Shown: positions 1 to 10,321 of the stretch, piece after piece | Layout of the letters: each line of letters begins with the position of its first letter | How positions within the stretch are numbered: the first letter of the stretch is position 1 | Origin: DATIRA01 sp963766505 | GTDB taxonomy: Bacteria > Pseudomonadota > Gammaproteobacteria > Steroidobacterales > Steroidobacteraceae | DNA length: 64,000 nucleotides | Reading direction: 5' to 3' | Assembly: GCA_963766505.1 (NCBI GenBank) | Contig: CAVYAL010000005.1 | Coordinates: 1-64,000 of the forward strand | The notes under the pieces: generated by a model | Told to the model about the DNA's origin: nothing | Database searches by the model: none | Seen by the model: the letters and a program-made list of their open reading frames with translations, nothing else | Position numbers and translations under genes: made by a program

Positions 1-101
1 ACCTCGCCGGCGCGCCGAGCCAGCTCCTCGGCGGGCAGCGCCCTCCGGGCCCCGACCAGTTCTTCTCGCTTGTGCGCCAGGATCTCGTCGAGGATGGTCA
101 C
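1..101 (-). CDS. trpC: Indole-3-glycerol-phosphate synthase, N-terminal fragment (runs off the window)
   Basis: Only the first 33 codons are present. The protein begins with a GTG codon as (M)TILDEILAHKREEL, the usual TrpC opening (short helix with a D-E-I-L-A-x-K-R-x-E pattern). The enzyme closes the indole ring in tryptophan synthesis, converting carboxyphenylamino-deoxyribulose 5-phosphate to indole-3-glycerol phosphate in the cytoplasm. The GTG overlaps the stop of trpD as GTGA, implying translational coupling, and completes the order trpE-trpG-trpD-trpC. The identification rests on the opening residues and on operon position. Confidence 0.8.
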   Translation of the reverse strand, partial: MTILDEILAHKREELVGARRALPAEELARRAGE

Positions 102-1108
102 GGCTGCGTCGCCTCGACCAGGCGCTCCAGGCGCTTGCGCGCCGCGCCGGAATCGACGCTTTCCGTCGCGCGCGCGAGCCCCTCTTCCAGGCCCGCAGCG
201 CCCTCGGCGACCCACAGCGCCGCAGCGGCGTTGAGCAACGCGATGTCGCGCAAGGCCCCCGCTCGCCGCCGAGTACCGCGCGGAGGATCTCCGCGTTACG
301 GGCGGAATCGCCACCGCGCAGGTCTCCTTCCGCCGGGGGGCGACATCCCGTGGTCCGCGGGATCGATCGAGAGCGAGCGCAAGCGTCCTTCTGAGGAGCG
401 CCGCCCGGGCGCAGCCCGATGGTGGTCAACTCGTCCAGACCGTCGGAGCCGTGTACGACCAGCGCCCGCTCGGCGCCCAGCGCCCCGAGCGCCCCGGCGA
501 GCGGCTCCACCAGCCGTTCGCAGTAGACGCCCACGACCTGCCGTTTGACGCTGACCGGATTGAGCAGGGGCCCGAGGCAGTTCATCAACGTGCGCACGCC
601 GAGCTCCTGTCGCACCGGCGCCACGTGACGCATGGCGGGGTGCGCGACGCGCGCGAAGAAGAAGGCGATGCCCACCTCGCTCAGGATCTTCGCTGCGCGT
701 TCGAGGCGGGAATCCACCACACACCCAGCGCTTCGAGCACGTCGGCGCTGCCGGCGCGGCTGCTGGCCGCGCGATTGCCGTGCTTCGCCACGGGCACTCC
801 CGCGCCGGCCACCACGAAGGCCGCCGTCGTCGAGATGTTGAAGGTCTCGGCGCCGTCTCCGCCGGTGCCGCAGGTGTCGATGGCGCGCGGATCGGGGCAC
901 CGCGCGCTGACGGACGCCGCCCGCAGCGCGCGCGCCGCCGCGACGATCTCCTCGACGCTCTCGCCCTTGGTGCGCAGCGCCACCAGCAGCCCCGCGATCT
1001 CGACCGGCGTCGCCTCGCCGTCCGCGATCTCGCCGAACGCCGCTTCGAGCAGCGCGGGCGGCACCTCCTCCCCCGCGCCGCGACCTCGATCGCCTCGCGC
1101 AGGCTCAC
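98..1108 (-). CDS. trpD: Anthranilate phosphoribosyltransferase (frameshifted)
   Basis: Transfers phosphoribosyl from PRPP to anthranilate, the second committed step of tryptophan synthesis. Read across frames, the protein shows the N-terminal helical domain (AAFGEIADGEATP), then the PRPP-binding motif CGTGGDG, the NISTTAAF stretch and KHGNRA, followed by the family's MNCLGPLLNP segment. The length of about 336 codons is normal. The start is a GTG whose last bases form GTGA with the trpG stop. At least three one-base breaks are needed; the one near 1,078 is a run of five G where six would restore the frame. These breaks look like sequence errors, because every catalytic motif is present and the flanking operon is complete. 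Confidence 0.85.
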
Positions 1109-1694
1109 GCCGGCGGCTCCCGCGCAGCCGGCCAGGAAGTTCGCCAGCAGCGGCTTGCCCTCCGTCGTGAGGATCGATTCGGGATGGAACTGCACCCCCT
1201 CGATCGGAGAGCTCGCGATGCCGCACACCCATGATCTCGCCGTCGGCCGTGCGCGCGGTGACCTCGAGCACGTCCGGGACAGCTGCTCCGTCGATCACCA
1301 GCGAGTGGTAGCGGGTCGCCTCGAACGGCGACTCGATCCCGCGAAGACGCCGACGCCCGTCGTGTTCGATCGGCGAGACCTTGCCGTGCATGATCGAGCG
1401 CGCCCGCACGATGCGCCCGCCGAAGGCGACGCCGATCGCCTGGTGGCCGAGGCAGACGCCCAGCAGCGGCAGCCGGCGCTCGGCGCACGCGCGCACCAGC
1501 GCGACCGAGACGCCGGCCGCGTCGGGCTCGCCCGGCCCGGGCGAGATGACCACGCCGTCGGGGTCGCGCGCCAGCAGCTCTCGCACGTCGCCGCGTCGTT
1601 GCGGAAGCACGTCGACCTCGGCACCGAGCTCGCCCAGGTACTGCACCAGGTTGTACGTGAAGGAATCGTAGTTGTCGATCATCAGCAGGCGCAT
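1105..1694 (-). CDS. trpG: Anthranilate synthase glutamine amidotransferase subunit (frameshifted)
   Basis: Supplies ammonia from glutamine to TrpE. The N-terminus carries IDNYDSFTYNL, the oxyanion motif SPGPGEP, the nucleophile motif LGVCLGHQAI and the triad motif GVQFHPES, in the right order for a class I amidotransferase (about 195 residues). A break near 1,225-1,235 moves the HPES segment to another frame. The ATG lies 9 bases after the trpE stop. Near its end the frame appears to run straight into trpD, but a TGA sits exactly where a GTGA overlap with the trpD start is expected. A separate gene with one missed base is therefore preferred over a TrpGD fusion. Confidence 0.86.
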
Positions 1695-1703
1695 ACCGGA
1701 GCT

Positions 1704-3280
1704 CAGTCGATGCCCTCGCGGGCCATGTCGATGGCCTGCGATCAGCGCGCCGCGCCTTGTTCAGCACTCCTGGAACTCGAACTCGGGTCCGAATCGGCCA
1801 CGATGCCCGCGCCGGCGCGCAGGAAGATCTCACCGTCCTTCACGAGCATGCGTGCGGATCGCGATGGCCGTGTCCATGTTGCCGGAGTAGTCGACGTAGC
1901 CGACGCAGCCGCCGTAGGGCCCGCGCCGCAGCGTCTCGAGCTCGTCGATGATCTCCATGGCGCGCACCTTCGGCGCACCGGACAGCGTGCCCGCCGGGAA
2001 CGTCGCGCGCAGCAGATCGAGCCAGTCGCAGCCCTTCGCGCAGGCGCCCCTGCACGTTCGAGACGATGTGCATCACGTGGGAGTAGCGCTCGACCACGCC
2101 GTACTCGTTCACGTGCACCGAGCCGATCTCCGCCACGCGCCCCACGTCGTTGCGGCCGAGATCGACCAGCATCAGGTGCTCGGCGCGCTCCTTCGGGTCG
2201 GCGCAGCAGCTCCGCCTCGAGCGCGCGGTCGTCTTCGGGCGTGCGTCCGCGCCGGCCGCGTGCCGGCGATCGGCCGCAGGTCGATCCGGCCGTGCTCCGA
2301 GCCGCACCAGGATCTCCGGCGACGAGCCGATCAGCACCGGCCCCTCGCAGCGCAGGAAGAAGAGGTAGGGGCTCGGGTTGATCAGGCGCAGGTGCCGGTA
2401 GATCGTGAAGGGGTCGACCTGGAGCGGAATGCGGAACTGCTGCGACAGCACCACCTGGAAGACGTCGCCCGCCTCGATGTACTCCTTGGCGCGCTTGACG
2501 ATCTCGTGGAAGTCGTCCCGCGTCATGCTGCGCTGCACATCCATCGGCGCGCGCACGGGCTCGCGGGCCGGCTCGGAGCGGCTCGCGCAGCCGCCGCACC
2601 GTCGCGTCGAGCGCTCGCAGGGCCTCGCGGTAGGCGGCGCGCGGATCGGCGCCCGGGCGCGACCTCGCACGTGGCGCACCACCAGCGCGAGTGGCGGACG
2701 TTGTCGAAGACGACGACGGTCTCGGGCAGCGAGAACCACAGGTCCGGGCAGTCGAGCTCGTCGGGGTTGTCGTCGGGAATCTGCTCGACGAAGCGCACCC
2801 AGTCGTAGCTCACCGCGCCGACGGCACCGCCGACGAAGCGCGGCAGCTCGACACCCTCGGGAGCACGGGCGGCAGCGCGGCGAGCTTCTCGCGCAGCACC
2901 TCCAGCGGGTCGCCCGTCGACCCGGAAGCGCTCGGTCGCGCCGCCCTCGCTCCACTCGACGTCGCCGCCGCGCGCGCGAAAGATGGCGCGCGCGCCCGGT
3001 GCCGATGAAGCTGTAGCGGGCCCACTTCTCGCCGCCCTCGACGGATTCGAGCAGGAAGGCGGTGCGTCCGTCGTCGAGCCGCCGGAACAGCGACAGCGGC
3101 GTGTCGAGATCGGCGAGGATCTCGCGCACGACGGGATCGAGGTTGCCGCGCGTCGCGAGAGCTCTCGAACGCTTCCTGGGAGGGGCGGTGCAACACGGCC
3201 TCGGGCGGGGCCGAGCCGCCCCGCATTGCGAAAAAACGCTGCAATTCCGGGTTGTTATCAAACGGCTCAGAAGCCGTCAA
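1704..3280 (-). CDS. trpE: Anthranilate synthase component I (frameshifted)
   Basis: Makes anthranilate from chorismate together with TrpG. The N-terminal part includes REILADLDTPLSLFRRL and the LLESVEGGEKWARYSFIG segment typical of feedback-regulated TrpE. The C-terminal chorismate-binding domain shows FQVVLSQQF, GSSPEIL, DLGRNDVGRV, GTLSGAPK and the final GAGIVADSDP. It ends QAIDMAREGID before a TGA. At least five frame changes are needed. The start is uncertain: a TTG at 3,280 overlaps the lptD stop as TTGA, matching the overlap habit of this genome, while an ATG at 3,226 gives a length closer to most homologues. Head gene of the trpEGDC run. Confidence 0.87.
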
Positions 3281-5727
3281 GCAAGCCGAGGATCTCGCCA
3301 GCCCGACGCTCTCGGGGCGGCGTAGCGCGAGTCGTTGCCCATGCCCAGCAAGCGGTAGACCAGATTGAAGCGAACGCCGCGCGTGCGGTCTGGCCGAGCT
3401 CGAAGCCGGCCGCCCAGCAGCCGCACTTCGAGACGTACTCGATGCCGCCGCGGTTGGCGAGCAGCAGCGAATCTCTCGAAGGTGTAGGCGCAGCGGTAGT
3501 TGACGCGACCACTGCCGGGTGATGGCGAGGCGCCCGAAGACGCCGACCTGGTTGATCCGCTTGAAGCTCTCCGTGAAGTCGTCGAAGCGTTCGTCGCGAA
3601 CGGGAAGTCCTCGAAGAAGCGCGGGACGTCGCGGAGGTAGCGGTAGCCGAGCCGCACCACGTGCCCCGCGCCGGTCGTGCTAGCCGAACTGGAGAGCGCC
3701 TCCGAGCCTTCGCCTCCTCGGGGTCGAAGCCGAGGCTGAGCGCCCCGGGTGCGCCCCCGAAGGGATAGGCGCGACCGCCGACGAAGATGTTCCCGAAGTC
3801 GCCGTCGTCGATGTCGAGAACTCGTTGGAGACGTAGAAGTCGGCGATCAGCCGCGAGCCGCCCTCGCCGCCCGGGCCCGTAGATGCGATTCCCGACGCCG
3901 AAGGTGATGCCGTTGAAGCTCGCCGATGCGATCGGCCCGATCGAGCGTCACGTTCGAGAGATCGAGCTGGCGGACGCGCTGCTGGGGAACCGCCGTGCGC
4001 CGGCACGAACATCGGATTGCCGCTGATCTGACCGAGGTCGTCGACCAGCGCGTAGCCGAGCCGCGGCTCGAGGAGGTGGGTGCAGCCCTCGCCGAAGCGC
4101 CGGATCAGGCGGGTGCGCAGGTCGAGCCGGCCGTGAGGAGGTGCCGCTCCTCTCGGGCCCCTGGAAGTGGGTGTCGTAGAGGGTCTCGTGCCACCCCACC
4201 TCGGGATAGGCCTCGACGAAGTCTCCGATCCGGAACGGCAGGCCCAGGCGCGGGAAGAAGATCAGGCGGTGGCCGTCGTCGGCCAGCGGCTCGCCCTCCT
4301 CGAAGATCCCGTCGCCTTCGGGCCGCGGGTCGCTCCCGGATCGACGCAAGTCGTCGCCGGTCGGGTCGACGTCCGAGGGATCGCGGTCGTGCCGGCCCCG
4401 CTCGCGCCGGGCTCGGGAACGCCGTCGATGCCGGTGTCGATGAAGGACGTCGCGGTACGTAGCCGCGCCGGAGCCGTCGTAACTTGTCGCGGCCGGCGCC
4501 GCGGCACGAAGTAGGTGTACTCGGCGTCGAGGGCCGGGACGATCCGGGACAGCACCGGCAGCGACTCGGCGCGGCAGCGCGGGCAGCCGCCACCGTCGGC
4601 AGCCGCTGCAGCAGGAACTCGTCGCGGTCCTGGTCGTCGGGGTTCTGCAGATCGTCGGCGGTGACCGCGGCCCCGCCACGCGCCGAAGCGGCCGTCCGCG
4701 CCGAACGACCGGCCACGAAGGCGTTCGACTCCAGGAAGCGGTCGTTCCTCCGCGCGGGAAGATCATCGAAATCGACGAGGTACTCGTTGTCGGAGATGAA
4801 CTGGAAGTCGGATTTCAAGCGCCACGCGTAGGGGAGGAAGACGTCCTGCTCCCCGTGACTCGCCCAGCGCTCGCGGTCGAAGGGGTCCTCCGGGAGTTCG
4901 GTTCGATGTCCTCGTCGTAGAGGAACGATCCGAAGATCTCGCCCTCCGACCTCTCGCCGAACACGTACTCGACCTCGAGGTCGCCCTTCGCGCCCCGCTT
5001 GCTGAGCCACCGCGGCGTCAGCGTGACGTTGAGGGTCGCGCGCGGCCCAGAAGATCGGCAGCCCGACGTCGACGCCGTTGCGGCCCCCGTAGCCGAACTC
5101 CGGAAAGAGCAGACCGCTCTGCCGCTCGGTCTTGAGCGGGTAGATCATCCACGGCAGCCACACGACCGGCACGCCGAGGATCTCGAAGGTGCTGTTGCGC
5201 GCGGTCCCGTAGCCGCCGACTTCGAGATCGGCGGATCCCGCCCGGATCTGCCAGGGGTCGCGCTCGCCGGGAGGGCAGCGGCAGGTCGTGAACATCCCCT
5301 TCTCGAAGGAGTAGGTGTCGTCGCCGTGCTTGACGATCTCTTCCCCTTCCATCCGGAACTGGTTCTCGCCCGACCGGAAGCGTCCGCGTCGAAGAGGATG
5401 CCGCGTCCGGTGTCGATGTTGAACTCGACGAACTCGGCGACCAGCACGTCGCCGGCGGCGCGGTAGACGACGTTGCCGGTGGCGACGCCGCGGCCTGGAC
5501 GTCGCTGAACGCCATCCAGTCGGCGGTGAGCTCCGTGTCCTCGGAGACGATCCGGACGTTGCCCCGGGCCACGTAGATGCGGCGCGCCCGCTCGTACTCG
5601 ACCGAATCGGCGGTCGAGCTCGAAGGGCTGCCGCTTCGAGCGAGGAATCGGGGATCTCCGCGGCGGCGGCGGCGGCCATCGACGCGCAGGCGATGAACGA
5701 CGAGAGCGCGCCGATCTTTCGAGACAC
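3277..5727 (-). CDS. lptD: LPS-assembly outer membrane protein LptD (frameshifted)
   Basis: LptD is the outer-membrane beta-barrel that inserts lipopolysaccharide into the outer leaflet. The GTG start follows a GGGGAG ribosome site and opens a signal peptide (MSRKIGALSSFIACAS, then AAAAAAE). An OstA-like periplasmic domain follows, with VEYERARRIYVARGNVRI and ELTADWMAF. The strongest family mark is around 5,080-5,170: GVPVVWLPWMIYPLK followed by ERQSGLLFPEFGYG. The rest is a long aromatic, beta-rich barrel ending NLVYRLLGMGNDSRYA. About 815 residues is normal. Six or more frame changes occur. It sits between a Crp-like regulator and trpE, whose possible TTG start overlaps its stop. Confidence 0.86.
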
Positions 5728-5842
5728 CGGAGCTCCCCTGGCTTCGGGCGAGGCGGCCCGCGCGCCGCCGACCCGAGATCCGGTCGGCGGGAAGCCGAAC
5801 CGCGTGAGCCGAAGCCACGCTAACAGAGCCCTTCGCGAGCGG

Positions 5843-6505
5843 TCAATCTGGCTCCGGCCGAGTCGCGGTCAGTCGGGGGCGTCGAGGCAGGCCGGACAGG
5901 GAATCCAGATCGGAGGCGTAGAGGCAGTCGTCGGTCAGATGGACCAGCTTGCGTTCGAGGAGCTGGTGCAACGCCCGGTGGGCCTCGAACATCGACAGGC
6001 CCGCGTCCTCGGCGAGCCGGCGCAGGGTCGTGGGAATGCGCGACGCCGTGCTGCCGGATCGGGCTCGGCGCGCCGCACCAGACCCGCGGACCACGGGGCG
6101 GAGGAGATCGTCGACGCCCAGCACCGCCAGGCGGCGCTCGGCCTCGATGAGGCGCGAGACGACGACCCGCAGCAGGCGGATCGCGATGGCGGGCTGCTCC
6201 AGGCACATGGCTTCGAGCGTCTCGCGGTCGAGCTCGAGCAACCGGGTTCGCCGGACCGCCACGGCCCGAGTGCTGCAGCGTTTGCCGAGCACCACCCCCA
6301 GCTCCCCGAAGAAGTCACCGGGACCCAGGCGCGCGACCACCCGCGGCGCCCCGACGCCCCTCTCGCGCAGCTCGATCTCTCCGGACTGGATGACGTAGAG
6401 GTGGTCGCCGGGATCGCCCTCGTCGAAGACGGTCTCGCCCGGCTCGAGGTCGCGCTGGTAGGCGCTGCGGATGCGGATCGCGGTCGTTTCTCCGGTGGCG
6501 CCCAA
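5843..6505 (-). CDS. Crp/Fnr-type cyclic-nucleotide-binding regulator (one frameshift)
   Basis: The N-terminal half is a cNMP-binding beta-roll: GETVFDEGDPGDHLYVIQSG, then the phosphate-binding cassette GDFFGELGVVLG with CSTRAVAV. A long helix (RLLRVVVSRLIEAERRL) links to a short C-terminal region resembling a winged helix (PTTLRRLAEDAGLS with FEAHRALHQLLE). One frameshift falls in the linker near 6,055-6,075. The TTG start at 6,505 is chosen for the GGGGGAGAGG just upstream; no ATG is available in this frame near the domain start. It follows tlpA by about 100 bases and precedes lptD. The ligand and target genes cannot be told from sequence. Confidence 0.75.
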   Translation of the reverse strand: MGATGETTAIRIRSAYQRDLEPGETVFDEGDPGDHLYVIQSGEIELRERGVGAPRVVARLGPGDFFGELGVVLGKRCSTRAVAVRRTRLLELDRETLEAMCLEQPAIAIRLLRVVVSRLIEAERRLAVLGVDDLLRPVVRGSGAARRARSGSTASRIPTTLRRLAEDAGLSMFEAHRALHQLLERKLVHLTDDCLYASDLDSLSGLPRRPRLTATRPEPD

Positions 6506-6608
6506 GAACCTCTCCCCCGACGCTGTCGGGACGCTTTCGCCCGTCGCGACGCGCGACGCTTGCAGGGGCCGGGCGTCGCGGCGGTCTCGCGCCGGCAGAC
6601 GGTGAGCC

Positions 6609-7166
6609 TCAGGGCGGCGGGCTCCCGCGCGACGAGGTCCTCGAGCTCGTCGGACTCGATCAGGCCGACGTGGAGCGAATCGATCTCGCCGTCGGGCTCG
6701 ACGATCACCAGGGTCGGGAAAGCCCACGGCGCCGAAATCCCGGGCCAGCTCCTCGTCTCCGATCACGAGCGTGTACTCGACGCCCTGCTCCTCGGCCCAC
6801 GGGAGCCACGACCTCGGCGCCCTCCACGTCGACCGCGACGCCGATGACCATGACGTCGCCCGTGTCCTTGTGGGCCGCCCAGAATTTGTTCAGTTCCGGG
6901 ACCTGGAAGATGCAGGGCGGGCACCAGGTGGCCCAGAAATCGAGGATGACGGTCTTGCCCCGGAAGTCGGCGAGGCGCACCGGGTTGCCCTGCAGGTCCG
7001 GAAGGGTGAAGTCCGGCGCCGCGCTCCCGGCGCCTGCTCGGCCGCTCGGCCGCGCGAGCCGGCCGCGGGCTCGGCCGCGCCGCAGCCGGCCAGGCGAGGG
7101 CCAGGGCCAGCGCCGACGCACGCGCGCCAGCCTCCGTGCGGTCGCGGAAGCAGCCCGCACGCTCAT
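6609..7166 (-). CDS. TlpA-like thioredoxin-fold lipoprotein (frameshifted)
   Basis: A thiol-disulfide protein acting outside the cytoplasmic membrane. Read across frames, the N-terminus has a lipoprotein signal ending in the lipobox LAGC. The mature protein has the AhpC/TSA-Redoxin pattern APDFTLPDLQGNPVRLADF, then the catalytic FWATWCPPC (WCPPC active site) and the insertion KDTGDVMVIGVAVDVEG typical of TlpA/ResA proteins. The cis-proline region GAVGFP follows, then EPDGEI. The ATG overlaps the ccdA stop as ATGA, so it is probably a partner kept reduced by CcdA. The end is uncertain: a TGA near 6,609 is reached only if one C in a CCC run is extra. Confidence 0.8.
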
Positions 7167-7942
7167 TGCAGCGCCCGCTCGGCGGCGCTGAGCCACTCGG
7201 CCATGAACTGGAACCGGCTGTTCAGCCAGGAGAGCCGATCCGTCACGCAGCAGGAAGCCGACCCCCACGAGAATCGATGCCCGACGCCGATCTCGAGCTT
7301 TCGGAAGTGGTGCTTGATGCGCTGAAAGGCCTGGAAGAAGTACTCGATGCTCCAGCCGGCGATCAGGAACGGAACGGCGAGGCCCGCCGAGTAGATCGTG
7401 AGCAGCGCCGCACCCTGCAGCGCGGCTCTCGCTGCCCGCGGCCAGGGTGAGGATCGCTGGCGAGGATCGGCCCGATGCACGGCGACCAGCCCAGCGCGAA
7501 GCCGCCCCGACCAGGAACGCGCTCAGGAAGCTGTGGCGGCTGACCTTCGGAACTGAAAGCGGGTGTCGCGGTAGAGCGCGCGGATCGGGGTGAGGCCCGT
7601 CATGTGAAGGCCGAGCAGGATGACGACGGCCCCCTGATCTCGCCGATGCCGACCCCGACACCGAAGACGTTCACCTCCCAGGTCCGCACGAGCTGCCCGA
7701 CCGCGACGGCGCCGACTCCGAGCAGGACGAAGACCAGGGAGAAGCCCGACGACGAAGCCGACGCAGGCGCGCATGACGCGGCGCCGCAGCACGGCGTCGT
7801 GCGTGCCCTCGCGCATCTCCTCGACCGAGATGCCCGAGATCAGCGACAGGTAGGCCGGCATCAGCGGCAGTACGCACGGCGACAGGACCGACAGCAGGCC
7901 GGCCGCGAACGCGAGATAGGCGTGGGAACCGAGCTCGGTCAT
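7163..7942 (-). CDS. ccdA: CcdA-type cytochrome c biogenesis / thiol-disulfide membrane protein (frameshifted)
   Basis: CcdA proteins carry reducing power across the inner membrane to periplasmic thioredoxin-like partners. The N-terminus (YLAFAAGLLSVLSPCVLPLM) contains the first conserved cysteine in the S-P-C-V-L-P motif. Later hydrophobic segments include VVILLGLHMTGL and the GAALLTIYSAGLAVPFLIAG helix. The second cysteine, expected in a GCSPCIGPIL-like stretch, lies near 7,465-7,500 in a region broken by frameshifts. The length of about 260 residues is normal. Its stop overlaps the tlpA start, a pairing known in many bacteria for cytochrome c maturation or thiol repair. Confidence 0.83.
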
Positions 7943-8024
7943 GGCGCTGGCGTCTAGAATCGCCGCTCGCCGCGAGGCGACGCCAGCGCTTCCCCTGGGG
8001 ACGATGGCCGTCGGCCTGGCGCGG

Positions 8025-8377
8025 CTAGCGCCGGACTCCGGCTGATCCGCGTCCGATGAACTCGAGCGGCCGCTCGCCGCGCAGGTGCTCGGGCGTCACG
8101 ACGTAGTCGCCGCGCACCGCCGGAGTGATCGACCGCGTTCAGCGACGTCGGAGTCGCCCCCCGAGAACACCCAGGCCATTCCGCCGACCACGAGCCCTCC
8201 GACGGCGTAGACGATCTTGACGGGCCCGTAGATCAGGCTGCAGAGCGCCGAGAGCGCACCCCATCCGGCCTCCGGCGCCGGTGCTCTCCGCCTCGGCCCG
8301 AGCCAGGCCGCGGATGCAGCGCCGACCAGCAAGACGCAGGCGAGCAGCGCGCCCGCCGTTCGCGTCGTTCGCGTCAC
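8025..8377 (-). CDS. Small two-helix membrane protein of unknown function (frameshifted)
   Basis: A protein of about 116 residues once one frameshift near 8,130 is repaired. It has an N-terminal hydrophobic segment (AGALLACVLLVGAASAAWLG, possibly a signal) and a second one (IYGPVKIVYAVGGLVVGGMA). A short conserved-looking tail follows (TPAVRGDYVVTPEHLRGERP, then LEFIGRG). It lies between ccdA (-) and dtd (-). The tail after the last helix, with a V-T-P-E-H-L pattern, suggests a real gene, since it survives in frame up to a TAG. I do not recognise a named family. Confidence 0.55.
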
Positions 8378-8451
8378 GGTTCACCTCCCATATCGACGGC
8401 GTGACGGCCAGCGCCGCCACGAGCGCCATGATGCCGCGGGGCGCCCACGCG

Positions 8452-8929
8452 TCAAGGGCACGGGGCGCGCGTCAGAAGCAGCTTCTCGGTGTCGAGCAGG
8501 ATCGTGACCGGCCCCGCGTTCACCAGCGCGACGTCCATCATCGCCCGGAAGCGCCCCGTCACGACCGGAACGCCGAGCGCCTCGCGCCGCCGCGACCAAC
8601 GCCTCGATGAGCGGCTCGGCCTGCTCCGCCGGGGCCGCCTCGCGCGAAGGAGGGGCGCCGCCCCTGGCGGGCGTCGCCGTAGAGCGTGAACTGGGAGACC
8701 ACGCCCGAGCGTCCCGCCGACCTCGAGCAGCGAGCGGTTCATGCGCCCGCTCTCGTCCGCGAAGACCCGCAGGTGGACGAGCCGGCGCGCCAGCTCCTCG
8801 GCCTGCCGCGGCCGTGTCGTCGCGCCCGACGCCGACCAGCGCGAGCAGGCCCTGCGCCCATCGCGGCAGACCCGCTCGCCCTCCACGCTGACCCGCGCGG
8901 AGCGACACGCGCTGCACGACGGCGCGCAT
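8452..8929 (-). CDS. dtd: D-aminoacyl-tRNA deacylase (frameshifted)
   Basis: Dtd removes D-amino acids wrongly attached to tRNA, in the cytoplasm. The protein opens MRAVVQRVS, then GLLALVGVGRDD, HLRVFADESGRMNRSLLEVG, the SQFTLYGD motif that holds part of the active site (SQ-TL), and the C-terminal NAGPVTILLDTEK containing the GPVT cis-Pro-like motif. The length of about 158 residues matches the family. Several frame changes occur, around 8,590-8,700 and at 8,830. The ATG is 11 bases downstream of the dcd stop, so dcd-dtd are likely one transcript. Confidence 0.86.
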
Positions 8930-8940
8930 CGGCGCTCAGA

Positions 8941-9456
8941 TCAGCTCTCCTGATCGGCGAAGCGGCCCGCGTAGACGGCCTCGCCCTCGGTGCGCATCAG
9001 CACGATCTGGCAGAGGCGCACGCCCGGCGTGGATGCGCAGCGGCCGGCCCGAGACGTTGCTCATCTCGAGCACCTGGCGGTTGCGACACGCCCGGCTGCA
9101 CGAACGCCGAGGTCACGTGGATCATCAGGCCCAGCCGCGCGAAGCGGCTGCGCCCCTCGAGAAAGCCGCACAGGTCGTCGCGGCAGCGTGATGCGCTCGC
9201 GCGTGATGCCGTGGATCGTGCACGCCCGGCTCGAGCACGTAGGGCTCGTCGAGCCGCCGGACGCCGGTGTGGTCGCGGTAGTCCGTCTCGTCCAGCGGAC
9301 TCGATCGGCTCGGCACCGCCGTCGATCACGCGGATCTCGTCGCCGAGGGTGAGGTCGATCGACGCCGCCCCGACCTGGTCCGGCTCGAAGGGGATCGATC
9401 CGAAGCCGCCCGGCGTCGAGCTCGGCGAGGATCGCGTCGCGCGTCAGCACGGCCAT
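8941..9456 (-). CDS. dcd: dCTP deaminase / dUTPase-superfamily protein (frameshifted)
   Basis: Deaminates dCTP toward dUTP for thymidylate supply; family trimers act in the cytoplasm. Read across frames: MAVLTRDAILAELDAGRLRI, ASIDLTLGDEIRV, the substrate-site stretch GFLEGRSRFARLGLMIHVTS, then AFVQPG and NRQVLEMSN, and the C-terminal RICQIVLM-like end followed by YAGRF. The 171 residues are slightly short of E. coli Dcd. The G-R-S-R-F-A-R-L-G-L pattern matches the dCTP deaminase branch of the fold, but a bifunctional dCTP deaminase/dUTPase cannot be excluded. At least five one-base breaks occur in 500 bases. Confidence 0.82.
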
Positions 9457-9483
9457 GGGCGGCGCATGATACCGTATGCGCCG

Positions 9484-10321
9484 ATGCCGCACCCCTACTT
9501 CGACCTGCCGACGCCCGATCGTGATCGGGCATCGCGGCTGCGCCGGCGAGGCGCCCGAGAACACGCTGCCGTCCTTCGAGCGCGGCCTCGACGACGGGCG
9601 CGGCGATCCTCGAGAGCGACGTCCACCTGACCCGCGACGGCGTGCCCGTCCTGATCCACGACGCCGAGCGTCGACCGCGTCACCGACGGCACCGGGCCGC
9701 GTGCCGCGACCTCGACGCTCGCGGAGCTCCAGCGCCTCGACGCCGGCTACCGCTTCAGCCCCGACGGCGGCGCGGCCACCCCTTTCGCGGCCGCGGCCTT
9801 CGCATCCCGACGCCTCGCAGGAGGCCTTCGAGGCGCTTCCCCGACGCGCGCTTCAACCTCGAGCTCAAGGCGGACCGGCCGGGCATCGTGGAGCGCAACG
9901 CTCGACGCTGGTGGCCGCGAGCGGCCGCGAGCCGACCGCACGCTGCTCACGGCCGGCGACGACGCGCTCATGGCGCGCGCTGCGCGCCGCGCTCGCCGCG
10001 CGCGGCCGTGCGCGCCGCGCGCGGCGCCTCGGCCGGCGACATCGCTCGCCTTCGTGCGCGCAGCCGCTCGAGGGCAGCGCCGCCGCCGGCCGGCCGCGAT
10101 GGCGCTGCAGATCCCCGCCGAGTTCGGCGGCCGCCCGCTCGTGACGCCGCGAGCTCGTCGACCACGCCCACGCCCACGAGCGTCCAGGTCCACGTCTGGA
10201 CGATCAACGAGCCCGAGCGAGATGCACGCGGCTGCTCGACCTCGGCGTCGACGGCATCGTGACCGACCTTCCCGGCGCGCCTGGCCCGGCTGATCGCGGG
10301 CGCGCGGCGACCGGCGCTTGA
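9484..10321 (+). CDS. Glycerophosphodiester phosphodiesterase (frameshifted)
   Basis: Hydrolyses glycerophosphodiesters to glycerol 3-phosphate and an alcohol. The N-terminus has the family's IGHRGCAGEAPENTLPSF motif (H and R of the catalytic site), then LESDVHLTRDGVPVLIHD with the metal-binding E-x-D and second histidine. RFNLELKADRPG supplies the next metal glutamate, and the C-terminal VDGIVTDLP is typical. About 280 residues. It has no visible signal peptide, so it resembles the cytoplasmic UgpQ type. Many frame changes occur from 9,520 onward. The stop TGA overlaps a TTG that could begin the next gene (TTGA). Confidence 0.83.

Noticed and set aside
681..1694. A fused TrpGD protein
   Set aside because: A TGA/GTG overlap sits exactly where two genes would meet, matching trpD/trpC and others. 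The open frame is explained by one missing base.
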